A DNA stretch of 19,300 nt. Source: Methanoculleus marisnigri. GTDB lineage: Archaea; Halobacteriota; Methanomicrobia; Methanomicrobiales; Methanoculleaceae. Location of the stretch: NCBI GenBank assembly GCA_002503885.1, contig DASQ01000083.1:1-19300 (forward strand), given 5' to 3'. The notes beneath the pieces were generated by a model that searched no databases, was not told where the DNA came from, and saw only the letters and a program-made list of their open reading frames with translations. The position numbers and the translations under genes were made by a program. Within the stretch, counting starts at the first letter, position 1, and the number at the start of each line of letters is the position of its first letter. Positions 6,825 to 15,174 of this stretch are shown piece after piece.

Positions 6825-6831
6825 ATATATT
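6825..6831 (-). promoter_or_regulatory. Possible TATA box of the archaellin-like gene
   Basis: The minus strand reads GGAATATATCC in the 35-base gap before the archaellin-like gene. Its centre is about 26 bases from the ATG at 6802. A GAGGA ribosome binding site also precedes that ATG, so the transcript might start slightly upstream or the gene might be co-transcribed with the phosphatase gene. Confidence 0.4.
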
Positions 6832-6837
6832 CCTGCC

Positions 6838-7806
6838 CTACGCCCCGTCCAGGTTGTACCGGGCAAAGACCGCCGGGGCACCGAACGAGACCCAGGCGCC
6901 GGCGGCGGCGGCCCGGAGATACTGGAAGAGATAGATGGCGGAAACGGGGTCAGGCGGGACGAGGAGCCCGAGCCCGAACCAGATCGCCCCGGTCACGGCG
7001 ATCCCGAAGATGTAGCGGAGCAGGCGGACCGACCCCTTCCCGATGACACACATGCTTCCCCGGTGGTGCTCTGCCGCCGCACCGGCCGCGAACCCGAAGA
7101 AGAGCCCCGACACCGTGACGGCGTCCCGGAGGAAGAGCGGGTGGATAGGCTCCCCCGACCTCTCAAGCGCCCCCGCCGCCCAGGACGCCGGGACCTCCCA
7201 GTCCCCGAGGGCCGCGAGGGCGGTAAACGAGACCAGCGCCAGGGCGAGGGAACCTGCGAACGCGACGAGCACCTGCCGGGAGAGCGGGAGGGCGGCGACC
7301 CGGCGGCCCACCGGCTCCTCGATAGCCAGGAACCCGAGGAGGACGACGGCGCCGATCGCCCAGCCCGCGATGACGTCGGTCGGGAAGTGGACACCGAGAA
7401 CGACCCTTGACGCGCCGATGAGGAAGATCAGAGCGACCGCAAAGGCAGAGAACCACCAGCGCCGGGCATCGATGGCAATCAGCCCCCAGAGCGCCATCGA
7501 CCCTTGAGCATGCGCCGACGGCAGCCCGAACGACGGGTAATTCCCGAGTGCCCTGACCTCCGGGCTCACCCAGTAGGGGCGGGGGAGGTGGAAGGCGACC
7601 TTGAGCGCCTCGTTGAGCCCGCCCGAGATCCCCATGAGGAGCCCGAGACGGAGCCCGAGGCGCGGGTCCCAGCACCAGTAGAGGATCGGGATGACGAGCA
7701 GGTAGAACTCCGGCTGCCCGAGGAATGAGAAGAACTGCATCGGCGTCTCGAGCCATGCCGCCTGGGTCTGGAGCGCCTGGATCAGGCCGATCTGAATGTC
7801 CGTCAT
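6838..7806 (-). CDS. PAP2-superfamily membrane phosphatase
   Basis: PAP2 enzymes remove phosphate from lipid or isoprenoid phosphates at the outer membrane face using a phospho-histidine intermediate. The 322-residue protein carries all three motifs: K69-x6-R76-P77 (KVAFHLPRP), P96-S-A-H99 (PSAHAQ) and S133-R134-x5-H140-x3-D144 (SRVVLGVHFPTD). Several hydrophobic helices surround them, and about 170 further residues, also largely hydrophobic, follow the last motif. The second motif has Ala where many members have Gly. The ATG at 7806 has GGTGAG directly upstream. A role in archaeal isoprenoid-lipid or glycan-carrier phosphate recycling is plausible but not shown by the sequence. Confidence 0.88.
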   Translation of the reverse strand: MTDIQIGLIQALQTQAAWLETPMQFFSFLGQPEFYLLVIPILYWCWDPRLGLRLGLLMGISGGLNEALKVAFHLPRPYWVSPEVRALGNYPSFGLPSAHAQGSMALWGLIAIDARRWWFSAFAVALIFLIGASRVVLGVHFPTDVIAGWAIGAVVLLGFLAIEEPVGRRVAALPLSRQVLVAFAGSLALALVSFTALAALGDWEVPASWAAGALERSGEPIHPLFLRDAVTVSGLFFGFAAGAAAEHHRGSMCVIGKGSVRLLRYIFGIAVTGAIWFGLGLLVPPDPVSAIYLFQYLRAAAAGAWVSFGAPAVFARYNLDGA

Positions 7807-7888
7807 GCCTCACCTGCCGGGGTCGGTCTTCGCGAGCAACAGGGGCCTCGCTCCCCCGATGCCATGGGGGCGTAGGGGGCCGGGATGC

Positions 7889-9076
7889 TTATGGTTTTCC
7901 AACCGCGGCCGCTTCGGGAACGTGGATCGCGGGGAACGCGTCGAGGAGTTCCCGCGTCAGTTCGGCCCCGAGCGACGGCTGGACGGACTCGAGCCAGAGG
8001 AAGAACCCGGCCATGTGGGGTGTCCGCCGGCTCTCGAACTTGAACCCACCCGCCCGATTGGGCACCATCTTGAGGTACTCCTTCTTGTTCCTCGTCCGGA
8101 GATAGATGATCGGCCGGTACTCCGGGATGTTCACCGCCAGGATGACCTTCGAGAACTGCTTCTGGATCGTATCCGGGTCGTAGGTCTTCCCCTTGATGCG
8201 GATAGGGTACCGGGCGTCAAGCATCCGGAGGGCGGAGGGGTAGAGCCCCCCAAAGAGGACTTTCTTCACGATCGGCGGGATCTCGTCCGGCGTCCCGAGC
8301 TCCCCGATGCCTCGCCGGGAGGTGACGGAGGTGATGATGCTCTGCATCCGCTCATCGTGCAGTTTTTTGTAGTCGAACGGCCGCCGCGGGGGAATATCGG
8401 CGATCGAGACCAGTTTCTTGTGCCGGACCTGGTGGGTCAGGCTCCCCTTCAGGTCCCCGGGACGGATCAGTGACTTCAACTCCTCGCAGGTGGGGGTGGT
8501 GAGGAGAGCGTTGTCGGGCTCCCGCAGAAGGCGGCGGACGACGGCCGTCCGGGATATGTCGACCGAGGAGATGAGGAGGAACGGCACGGTCGGCTGTCCG
8601 TAGAGGTAGCCGAAGAGCTGTTTCTTGTAGCGAATCTCCGCCTCGAACTCTTTTAAGTCGGCAGGAGAGGTGATGATCTCGCCAAACGTCAGCGCCCCGG
8701 TATGATCGACGAGCATCATATCGACTTCGGCAAGATCCTGACCGTTGCCACGGACCTTGATATCCCCGATGTTCGAGTAGAAGAGCCCGTTCTGGCCAAG
8801 TTGCGCCCGCCGGACCTTTCCAGGCCCGTCTGCCCCCCGGGCCACGACAGAGCGGATGAGGTCGGTCCGGAGTGAGAGGTCGAGGACCATCTCGTAGACG
8901 ATCGCCTCAAACCACCGCCCTTCGGCGGTCCGCATCTCGGGGATATCCTCGGAGAAGAGCTTTTTTCGATCCGCGGGGCGCAGGTGGCGCAGCGCTCTCA
9001 TGATGATCGCCCGCGTCGGCTGAAGCGAGCTGAAGTTTTTGTCGAGCCACGTAATCATCTGTAACATTCGTTTCAC
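7889..9076 (-). CDS. Unrecognised conserved-looking protein with possible PD-(D/E)XK-like core
   Basis: I do not recognise a named family. The 395-residue protein is soluble. Residues 50-66 (TAEGRWFEAIVYEMVLD) form a helix with E52 and E57. Then come DIKVRGNGQDLAEVDMMLVD (E117, D119), GALTFGEIITS (E133) and AEIRYKKQLFGYL. This order, a glutamate-bearing helix, an (E)VD strand, an E-x-x strand about 14 residues later and a K-x-QL helix, matches the layout of PD-(D/E)XK nuclease-like folds. The usual catalytic lysine two residues after the glutamate is I135, so catalysis may be lost or altered. The second half (about 220-395) is basic, with IIYLRTRNKKEYLKMVPN. The frame starts with GTG at 9076; ATG codons at 9067 and 9058 are alternatives. 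It is a real gene by codon character and length; function is unknown. Confidence 0.72.
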   Translation of the reverse strand: MKRMLQMITWLDKNFSSLQPTRAIIMRALRHLRPADRKKLFSEDIPEMRTAEGRWFEAIVYEMVLDLSLRTDLIRSVVARGADGPGKVRRAQLGQNGLFYSNIGDIKVRGNGQDLAEVDMMLVDHTGALTFGEIITSPADLKEFEAEIRYKKQLFGYLYGQPTVPFLLISSVDISRTAVVRRLLREPDNALLTTPTCEELKSLIRPGDLKGSLTHQVRHKKLVSIADIPPRRPFDYKKLHDERMQSIITSVTSRRGIGELGTPDEIPPIVKKVLFGGLYPSALRMLDARYPIRIKGKTYDPDTIQKQFSKVILAVNIPEYRPIIYLRTRNKKEYLKMVPNRAGGFKFESRRTPHMAGFFLWLESVQPSLGAELTRELLDAFPAIHVPEAAAVGKP

Positions 9077-9416
9077 ACAACTGGGGTATTGCTATCGTAT
9101 TGAGGACCGGATGGGGGTCAGAGCACTCCCTGACAGGGAAGTCTATCATCCTACAAGTGCTCATAGAGTTTCCGGTCTCCGGGACTATGAAATTACGCAT
9201 GATCTCATCACGGGGAGAGGCATCACCATGATCGCTCTTACGACCTGCTCTCAGGAGGAGGAGAGGCACCCGGGGGTTCACATCCCGGACCGGGCGCGGC
9301 GGTCCGTCCTGCTCGTGGCAAACGGCAGCGTTCCGGGAGTGCCCCGACAGGAGACGCGAGGGGATCCCACAGGGTGGAAAATAGTGGGGTGCTGTTTCAG
9401 TTGTGCAGTGCCCCGA
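9077..9416. other. Intergenic stretch, possible control region of the downstream minus-strand gene
   Basis: I see no convincing gene here. Plus- and minus-strand frames crossing it have no recognisable protein character. It contains TCCCTGACAGGGA (9127-9139), a perfect 6-bp inverted repeat about 50 bases before the unrecognised minus-strand gene, and a terminator-like hairpin at 9386-9414. I could not identify a clear TATA box for the minus-strand gene. Confidence 0.5.
9386..9414 (-). terminator. Probable terminator of the DUF3303 gene
   Basis: GGGGTGCTG (9386-9394) and CAGTGCCCC (9406-9414) form a 9-bp stem with two G-T pairs and an 11-base loop. It lies two bases after the DUF3303 stop codon, and on the minus strand it is followed by ACTATTTTCC, a modest T-rich tract. 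Confidence 0.45.
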
Positions 9417-9671
9417 TCAGACCGTCTTGATCGCCTCTTCGAGCGACATCGCCGGCGCGACGTGTGCAACCCCGTAAGAGCTGAACGGCGCGGTAATCTT
9501 TAAGATGGAGCGCTCGTCCGGCGCTTCGAAGACAGCAACCGATATGTGCCTCCCGATAAGGAGATAGCGGTGGTGGACCTTTACATCGGAGGGGAACTGG
9601 AAGTGCTTCCAGAGTTCCAGCACATGGTGGGTGTGCTCAGGTTCGAACACATACCACAGGACAAAAAGCAT
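9417..9671 (-). CDS. DUF3303-like small protein
   Basis: An 84-residue protein beginning MLFVLWYVFEPEH and containing WKHFQFPSDVKVHHRYLLIG, FEAPDERSILKITAPFSSYG and MSLEEAIKTV. This matches the pattern of DUF3303 (a small alpha-beta protein of unknown function, about 80-95 residues, common in methanogens). The frame is open to 9827, but the start is better placed at the ATG at 9671. GGTGA lies six bases upstream of it, and a TATA box at 9704-9711 would give a transcript start near 9681, inside the longer frame. The ATG at 9692 would precede that start. It has its own promoter and terminator, so it appears monocistronic. Confidence 0.78.
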   Translation of the reverse strand: MLFVLWYVFEPEHTHHVLELWKHFQFPSDVKVHHRYLLIGRHISVAVFEAPDERSILKITAPFSSYGVAHVAPAMSLEEAIKTV

Positions 9672-9703
9672 CGTCTTCACCGGACCATCCATACCCCCCC
9701 GGG

Positions 9704-9711
9704 TATAAAAA
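9704..9711 (-). promoter_or_regulatory. TATA box of the DUF3303 gene
   Basis: The minus strand reads CTTTTTATACCC. With the usual spacing of about 26 bases, transcription would start near 9681, giving a 10-base leader that still includes the GGTGA ribosome binding site before the ATG at 9671. This supports the short start over the long open frame. Confidence 0.6.
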
Positions 9712-9778
9712 GCCTGCACCAGAGGATCCGGTATGGATAACATTCTTACCCTCCGGGACCGTGCCCGGAAGAAGACCG

Positions 9779-10968
9779 TCACTCGTAGCGGAGTGCCTCG
9801 ATGGGATTCAGGCGCGCCGCTTTCCATGCCGGGTAGAAACCGGCCAGGATGCTCGTTACCGTCCCGAACGCCATCGCAAAGGCAACGTAGCCGATCACCA
9901 CCGAAACGGGGACACCGCCCCCTCCCGATACGGCGAAGTCCGTAAAGAACTCCGCTACCGAGGCGCTGACATAGTAGCCGACCGCTATGCTGACGATGCC
10001 GCCGACGAGGCTTCCCGCAATCCCGAGGAACAGGCTCTCGTCGAGGAACATGAAGAGCACCTCCCTCCTTCGCGCCCCGATACTCCGCATCAGCCCGATC
10101 TCCCCCGTCCGCTCCGTGACCGATATGATCATGACGTTTAAGATGCTCACGCTGGCGACGAGGAGCGATACCGCGCCTATGCCGAGGAGGAAGATGTTGA
10201 TGGCGTCGGAGGTCTCATAGTAGAGATCCAGGATCTCGCGAGAGTCCAGAACGTCCACGACCTCTTTTCTGCGGTTGATCTGCTGGTCGATAGCGGCCTT
10301 CACCCCCTCGATCTCCGAGAGATCGCTGACCTTCACGACGACCCGGCTGTAGTCCTGTTCCCCGCGCCGCTCCGTATACCAGTCTTCCGTGACGATGAGG
10401 GCATAGTCGGGGTTGATGTCGATGCCCATCCCCCGCTCCGCCGCGATCCCCACGACCCGGACGCTTTCGCCGCCGACGTCGATGCGGCTCCCGGATGCAG
10501 GTCAAGTTCGTCGGCAAGGAGCGCGCCCACCATCACCCCTGAGGACCTCGCCTGCGGGTAGATCCCGGCTTCCTCCTGCAGCAGGAAGGGGATATCTTCT
10601 GCAGGCAGGGCATACATCGTCACGTAGCCCCCCGCATCCCGCAGCTGCAGCCGATCCGACGCGAGAATCATGGGGATGACGCGGTGCTGCCCGGCGGCCT
10701 TCTCTATCAGCCCCAGGTCTCTCTCGGAGATGCGCGCGGCAAGGGTGTTTCTGGGGTCGAACGGGTCGCCGCTCGATGCCGCCAGATGCGGTGTGACGAG
10801 CACGGTGTCGCTCACATCCGAGACCATCCCCCCGACGAGCACCGAGAGGCTGCTCCCCATGATGCCGAGGGATGCGATCGCGATCACCCCGATGACGATC
10901 CCGATGATCGAGAGCGCCGAGCGTATCCAGTGCCTCCGGAGATTCCTGACCGCGAACGAGAAGAACAT
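9779..10968 (-). pseudogene. MacB/FtsX-type ABC transporter permease, frameshifted
   Basis: Intact relatives are about 400-residue permeases of LolCDE/MacB-type exporters, working with an ATPase and often a secreted partner. The first part (from the ATG at 10968) reads FSFAVRNLRRHWIRSALSI, IGVIAIASLGIMGSSL (first membrane helix) and a MacB-like extracellular domain to LLADELDLHPG. The second part is in another frame: RIDVGGESVRVVGIAAERGM onward to SEIEGVKAAIDQQI. It then carries the FtsX domain with three membrane helices (INIFLLGIGAVSLLVASVSI; SVTERTGEIGLMRSIGARRR; AGFYPAWKAARLNPIEALRYE). The frames join near 10485-10497 and differ by one base, with no residues obviously lost. This is either a real one-base lesion or a sequencing error. 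The ATG overlaps the upstream stop as TGATG, so it is translationally coupled to the COG1361 gene. No ATPase gene follows. Confidence 0.85.
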
Positions 10969-12089
10969 CACGCCAATCTCCCGTCCACGATCCGGATCGT
11001 GCGGCGGGCATACCCGGCGACGGCGGCCGGGACCAGTATCCCGCCATCCCCGTCCTCCTCTCCGGTGCGGTTCTCAAGCGAGATCGGCCGTGTGGCAGTG
11101 TAGAGGTTGCCGTCGTCGTCCCGGTACTCGACGACGAGCGGGATCTCGGTCACGCCTGTGTCAGTCTGAAACGTCACCTCGAACGTCGAGATGTCGTCGG
11201 GGTCGAGGGTCCCGACAACGTAGACCCGGAACGGGTCAATAGGCGTCGCGGGCGCACCGGCGGTGACGAGCACCGACCGCGCGGACTCGAGGCCCGCGTT
11301 CATGACGTCGCCCGTCGCCCGGTAGCCCCCGGCGGTGGGCGCGACCTCGACGTTCGTGATGACCGGATCGGCCCGCTGTTTATCCTCGCCGAAGGCGATC
11401 GGGAGAACCAGGTCGCTGGTGTGGGTGTTGATGCCGTTGCGCCAGACCACCCGGAAGGTGACGTTCGTCTCCAGATCGGGTGTCAGGTTGAAGAGGACGG
11501 TCGCCGTACCGTCAGGGGCAAGAGCCCCGACAAACGCCCCGGTCGGGGTGACGGTAAAGCCCTCGCCGAGCGGCGTCACCTGGACGCCGGAGGCGGCGTT
11601 CGGGCGGGGGTTCCCGACCCGGACGGTGACGGCGGCCGTCCGTCCTTCGGAGAAGGCGTCCGGCCTCCCGGCCACAGATGCCTGGAGCACCGTGCCGTCG
11701 ACCCGGACGGGGACCGGGTGGCTGAGGGTCCCGTTCTCCCGGAGGTCAAGGGAGAAGCGGGGGTAGTAGGTACCATCGGGAGCATCCGCCCGGACGGCGA
11801 AGGTGAATGTACGGTTGAGGCCCGCCCCGATATCCCCGACCGAAGGGTAGGGGTCGCTTGCCGGGAGCACACCGTCCTCGTAGAGGCGGGCCCCGCCGAG
11901 CGGAACGGTCGAAGAGCCGGTATTCTGCACGACGACCGTGATAGTCCCCTCATCGCCCGGCATCAGGACCACCGGGTCGACCGTGGTGGATGTCACCGTC
12001 ACGTCTCCCGGGGCCGCGGCCGCGGGGGAGACGAGGAGGCAGACCAGGATGAGCAGGGCCGCAACGGACCCGGGGCGATCGGTTCCCAC
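10968..12089 (-). CDS. COG1361 S-layer-like secreted protein, partner of the downstream permease
   Basis: A 373-residue exported protein with a signal peptide (about 1-26, VAALLILVCLLVSPAAAA) and repeated beta-sandwich segments of the CARDB/COG1361 kind. Examples are VDPVVLMPGDEGTITVVVQN, ASVAGRPDAFSEGRTAAVTV and ITNVEVAPTAGGYRATGDVM. No hydrophobic anchor is obvious at the C-terminus, although AAVAGYARRTIRIV lies near the end. Such proteins are commonly encoded with FtsX-type permeases in methanogens and are thought to act outside the membrane with the transporter. Its stop overlaps the permease start (TGATG). The start is a GTG at 12089 with a signal peptide directly after it; I see no strong ribosome binding site. 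Confidence 0.82.
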   Translation of the reverse strand: MGTDRPGSVAALLILVCLLVSPAAAAPGDVTVTSTTVDPVVLMPGDEGTITVVVQNTGSSTVPLGGARLYEDGVLPASDPYPSVGDIGAGLNRTFTFAVRADAPDGTYYPRFSLDLRENGTLSHPVPVRVDGTVLQASVAGRPDAFSEGRTAAVTVRVGNPRPNAASGVQVTPLGEGFTVTPTGAFVGALAPDGTATVLFNLTPDLETNVTFRVVWRNGINTHTSDLVLPIAFGEDKQRADPVITNVEVAPTAGGYRATGDVMNAGLESARSVLVTAGAPATPIDPFRVYVVGTLDPDDISTFEVTFQTDTGVTEIPLVVEYRDDDGNLYTATRPISLENRTGEEDGDGGILVPAAVAGYARRTIRIVDGRLA

Positions 12090-12210
12090 ACGGGAGAATG
12101 GAGAGAACCCCTACTTCAACGTTGCTCCCGGAGGCCGGCATAAAACCTTTGACGGCAGAGAGCGATAACTCTTGAGACAACCGTCGCCCCGCCGGGGATC
12201 CGAGGAGAGC
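12090..12210. promoter_or_regulatory. Divergent promoter region: COG1361 gene (-) and pyrophosphatase gene (+)
   Basis: On the minus strand GGTTTTATGCC (about 12138-12148) is a TATA-like element that would place the COG1361 transcript start near 12116. For the pyrophosphatase, CGATAACTC (about 12163-12171) is a weak candidate, and GAGGAG (12202-12207) just before the ATG at 12211 is a good ribosome binding site. Neither promoter is certain. Confidence 0.35.
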
Positions 12211-13833
12211 ATGGGACAGAACAATATCGTTATCATCGGTCACAGGCAGCCCGACACCGACAGCATCTGCAGCGTCATCGGCTACGCCGAGCTCCGTAAC
12301 CACGCGGAGCCCGGCAAGTATATTCCCGCCCGGTGCGGGGAGGTGAGCCCGGAAACACGGTTTGCGCTCGAGACGTTCAACGCGGAGGCACCGGTTTATG
12401 TAGCAAGCGTCGAGCCCAGCGTATCGGATATACCGCTCGATACCCGGAGCGTCCGGCAGGACGTCCCGACGATCGACGTCGCCGCCCTGATGGACACCTA
12501 CGACATGCGGAACATGCCGATCACGGACGGGGACGGGACTCTGGTCGGCCTCGTCAGCGAGTACGGTCTCGCCCGGGCCTACGTCCGGAAGAACCCCCGG
12601 GAGCAGCTCTCCCTCATCCCGATGCCGCTTGAGACCCTCGCCCGCATCCTCGACGCCCGGACGGTCGTACCGGCGTGCGAGACGCTCGGGGAAAGCCGGG
12701 TCTACACGGTGATCGACGCCCTGCACGTCACCCTCTCCCGGATGACGCCGGAAGACATCGCGATCGTCGGGGACAATGAACCGGCCCAGCTCGCCCTGGT
12801 ATCGGCGGGGGTCGCCGCGCTCATCATCGCCGAAGGGGCGCCGGTCGGCGAGCGGGTGATCGCCGCCGCCCGGACGCGGGGGGCCTCGGTGCTCGCGACG
12901 ACGCTCGACGCCTTCAGCGCCGGCAAGATGATCAGCCTCTCCCTGCCGGCGAGCATGATCATGGAGACCGACGTCCCGACGGTGCGGATGGAGGACTCGC
13001 TTGAGTATGCGAAAGGGGTCGTCTCGAACTCCAAGTTCAGGACAGCCTGCGTCGTCGGGGAAGGGCGGCAGCACATCGGGCTCATATCCCGGACGACACT
13101 GATGCAGGACGTCCAGAAAGCGGTGATCCTGCTCGACCACAACGAGTACTCGCAGGCCGTGGACGGGATCGAACAGGCAGATATCCTCGAGATCATCGAT
13201 CACCACCGCCTCGGCGCGATCTCCACCTTAAAGCCGGTGAAGTTCCTCAACGACCCCGTGGGGTCGACCTCGACGATCGTGGCAAACAAGTTCATCGAGG
13301 CCTGCATTGAGCCCACGCCGTCGACCGCCGGCCTCCTCCTCGCGGGGATCCTCTCGGACACAATGGTGATGAAACTCTCGACGACCACGCCCGCGGATAT
13401 CCGGGCAGCGGAGTACCTCGCGGCGATCGCCGGGGTCGACCCGGCCAAGTTCGGCCCGGAACTGATCCAGAAGGGCATGGACCTCGATAGCCTCCCGAAG
13501 GAAGAACTTCTCACACGGGACATGAAGCGCTACAACCTCTTCGGCCGGAGCATCATGGTCTCGCAGGTGATGACGTCGTCGTTTGCGTTCGCAGAGACCC
13601 ATGCCGAAGAGATCCGGGCCGAACTCGACCGCCTGCGGACGACGATGGGGGTCGACTGCTTCTTCACCCTCTTTACAAACGTCTTTAGTAACGCGAGCGA
13701 CCTCTTCGCCGCCGGGGACGAGGCCTGCATCACCAAACTGGACCTGCGGGACCAGCCAGTCCGGCTTGAGGGTGTCATGTCCCGGAAAAAAGATTTTATC
13801 CCGAAATTCGGGCAGATGTTCCGGCAGATTTAG
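12211..13833 (+). CDS. ppaC: Family II (Mn-dependent) inorganic pyrophosphatase with CBS and DRTGG regulatory domains
   Basis: It hydrolyses pyrophosphate to phosphate in the cytoplasm, pulling biosynthetic reactions forward. From the ATG at 12211 (540 residues; GAGGAG upstream) the DHH-domain motifs are GHRQPDTDS (H11, D15, D17), LLDHNE (D309-H310) and IDHHRLG (D330-H331-H332), which bind the metals. The DHHA2 end has SRKKDFIPKF (524 onward). About 250 residues are inserted between the first and second DHH motifs. One CBS motif falls at about 70-130 (VPTIDVAALMDTYDMRNMPI), then a DRTGG-like region and a second CBS motif near 255-300 (VRMEDSLEYAKGVVSNSKFR). Relatives with this layout respond to adenine nucleotides. 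Total length (about 540, against about 310 for the simple enzyme) fits the CBS/DRTGG form. The frame is open to 12172 but that start lacks a ribosome site. Confidence 0.93.
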   Translation: MGQNNIVIIGHRQPDTDSICSVIGYAELRNHAEPGKYIPARCGEVSPETRFALETFNAEAPVYVASVEPSVSDIPLDTRSVRQDVPTIDVAALMDTYDMRNMPITDGDGTLVGLVSEYGLARAYVRKNPREQLSLIPMPLETLARILDARTVVPACETLGESRVYTVIDALHVTLSRMTPEDIAIVGDNEPAQLALVSAGVAALIIAEGAPVGERVIAAARTRGASVLATTLDAFSAGKMISLSLPASMIMETDVPTVRMEDSLEYAKGVVSNSKFRTACVVGEGRQHIGLISRTTLMQDVQKAVILLDHNEYSQAVDGIEQADILEIIDHHRLGAISTLKPVKFLNDPVGSTSTIVANKFIEACIEPTPSTAGLLLAGILSDTMVMKLSTTTPADIRAAEYLAAIAGVDPAKFGPELIQKGMDLDSLPKEELLTRDMKRYNLFGRSIMVSQVMTSSFAFAETHAEEIRAELDRLRTTMGVDCFFTLFTNVFSNASDLFAAGDEACITKLDLRDQPVRLEGVMSRKKDFIPKFGQMFRQI

Positions 13834-13848
13834 AGCCGCCGGGACGGA

Positions 13849-15168
13849 TCATTCTTTCTTTTTGAGCATCCCGGCAGCGTAGCGGGCGAGCCCATAGACG
13901 CCGTCGGTCGACGGGTGAACCTCGACGATATCGTCGAAGTCGTCGACGGTGATGCCCCGCTTCATCAGGTAGCCAAGGTAGGAGAGGAGGATCGACGCTC
14001 CGGGGACAGCGGCGGCGGCTCCAAGGAGCCGGCCGCTCCCGGGATCGACCCGGATCTGGGAAAGTCCCGCCCAGCCCCCGGCCACGTCCCAGAACGAGCC
14101 GGGGCCTGCCGGGGCGGGGGCCGAGAGAGTGACGCCCCCGTCGGTGCCGACCGTGGCAAAGGCATAGTCGTAGCGGAGGCTCATCGCCTGGGGGATGCCC
14201 GTGTAATCCATCTCGGTGGGGTGGCCGAGGATGTTCTCGGCCGCCACCACGCCCTCACGGCGGGCTGCAGGGGTGAGGTAAGGCGGGCCGATGACGTCGC
14301 CGGCGGCGTAGACGCCCTCTACACTCGTGCGCATCCGCCGGTCCACGACGACTGCGCCGTCCGGGCCCTTGCGGAGACCCTGCAGCGACTCCGACCGGGG
14401 AACGAGCCCGGTGGCGAGGAGAACCGTATCGGCCGACAGCTCCTCGCCACTGCCAAGAAGGACCGACCGGACCCTCCCGTCGCCCTCGATGCCTGCGACA
14501 TCGGTCTGCTCGCGGACGCCAACCCCCGCAAGGTCGCGCAGCGCGGCGGAGCGCATCTTCTCATCGAGGTCCCCGAGCAGCTCGTGCCGGGCAACGATCT
14601 CGACCTCGGAGCCGAACGCCCGGAATATGTGGGCGAACTCTGCCGCCACCACCCCGCCGCCGACGATGACCATGCGGCGCGGGAGGTCGGGCATCGCGGG
14701 GAGCGTCTGGTAGGTGTAGACGCCGGGGAGATCGGTGCCGGGGATAGTGGGGACGGCCGCCCGCGAACCGGTGGCTGCGAGAACCGCGTCGGCCCGGACC
14801 TCCTCGTCATCGATATAGACCCGGTTGCCTTCCAGGCGGCCAACGGCTCCGTAGATGACTTCGACCCCCGCCCGGCGGGTCTCGGCGTCGAGGACCGAGG
14901 CGAGTTTCTCCTGGACCTCGCAGACCCGTCGCCGGATCGCCGGATAGGAGACTGCCGGAACCGAGTCGAGGATCCCGAGATCCTTCTGGGTCCGGGCGTA
15001 CTCGATGACCCGGGCGACGTCGTTTAAGGCACAGATTGTCATGCACCGCTCGTGGAGGCACTGTCCACCGATGCTGCGCTGCTCAATGAGCCGGACCTCC
15101 GCCCCGGCCTGTGCGAGGTGCATCGCCCCAAGCCTTCCCGCGGGCCCGCCGCCGATGACGACGATCAT
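13849..15168 (-). CDS. Dihydrolipoamide-dehydrogenase-like FAD/NAD(P) disulfide oxidoreductase
   Basis: A 439-residue flavoprotein of the class I pyridine-nucleotide disulfide reductase family. FAD is bound by VVIGGGPAGRLGA (residues 3-15). The redox disulfide is GGQCLHERC (C37, C42). The NAD(P) fold has RMVIVGGGVVAAEFAHIF (about 165-182), and the second FAD motif is TSVEGVYAAGDVIG (about 282-295). The C-terminal dimerisation domain ends VEVHPSTDGVYGLARYAAG. The H418-P pair is kept, but the glutamate expected in HPxxxE is glycine (D422 sits one residue earlier), so acid-base catalysis may differ. The substrate is unknown, and no 2-oxoacid dehydrogenase or lipoyl genes are near. It lies six bases after the preceding gene's stop, with GGTAA overlapping that stop as ribosome site, so both are one operon. 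It ends convergent with the pyrophosphatase. Confidence 0.88.
   Translation of the reverse strand: MIVVIGGGPAGRLGAMHLAQAGAEVRLIEQRSIGGQCLHERCMTICALNDVARVIEYARTQKDLGILDSVPAVSYPAIRRRVCEVQEKLASVLDAETRRAGVEVIYGAVGRLEGNRVYIDDEEVRADAVLAATGSRAAVPTIPGTDLPGVYTYQTLPAMPDLPRRMVIVGGGVVAAEFAHIFRAFGSEVEIVARHELLGDLDEKMRSAALRDLAGVGVREQTDVAGIEGDGRVRSVLLGSGEELSADTVLLATGLVPRSESLQGLRKGPDGAVVVDRRMRTSVEGVYAAGDVIGPPYLTPAARREGVVAAENILGHPTEMDYTGIPQAMSLRYDYAFATVGTDGGVTLSAPAPAGPGSFWDVAGGWAGLSQIRVDPGSGRLLGAAAAVPGASILLSYLGYLMKRGITVDDFDDIVEVHPSTDGVYGLARYAAGMLKKKE
13852..13863 (+). terminator. T-rich terminator of the pyrophosphatase gene inside the convergent coding end
   Basis: TTCTTTCTTTTT lies 18 bases after the pyrophosphatase stop. 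T-rich tracts terminate transcription in archaea. The same bases, read on the other strand, encode the terminal KKKE of the convergent oxidoreductase, so the tract is probably shared by coding and termination functions. Confidence 0.5.
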
Positions 15169-15174
15169 GGTTAC

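Noticed and set aside
7853..7870. CCCCC-N8-GGGGG hairpin between the unrecognised gene and the phosphatase gene as a terminator
   Set aside because: There is no T-rich tract after it on the minus strand, and such short G/C stems are frequent by chance at this GC content.
9039..9503. 154-codon plus-strand frame across the intergenic region
   Set aside because: It overlaps the ends of two minus-strand genes, has no family resemblance and no ribosome binding site; likely chance in GC-rich DNA.
10485..10500. Programmed ribosomal frameshift in the permease
   Set aside because: No clear slippery heptamer or downstream structure stands out at the junction; a lesion or sequencing error is simpler.
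11950..13206. 418-codon minus-strand frame opposite the pyrophosphatase
   Set aside because: It is rich in Arg, Gly, Asp and Val as expected for the complement of a GC-rich gene. The plus-strand frame has complete DHH and SRKK motifs.
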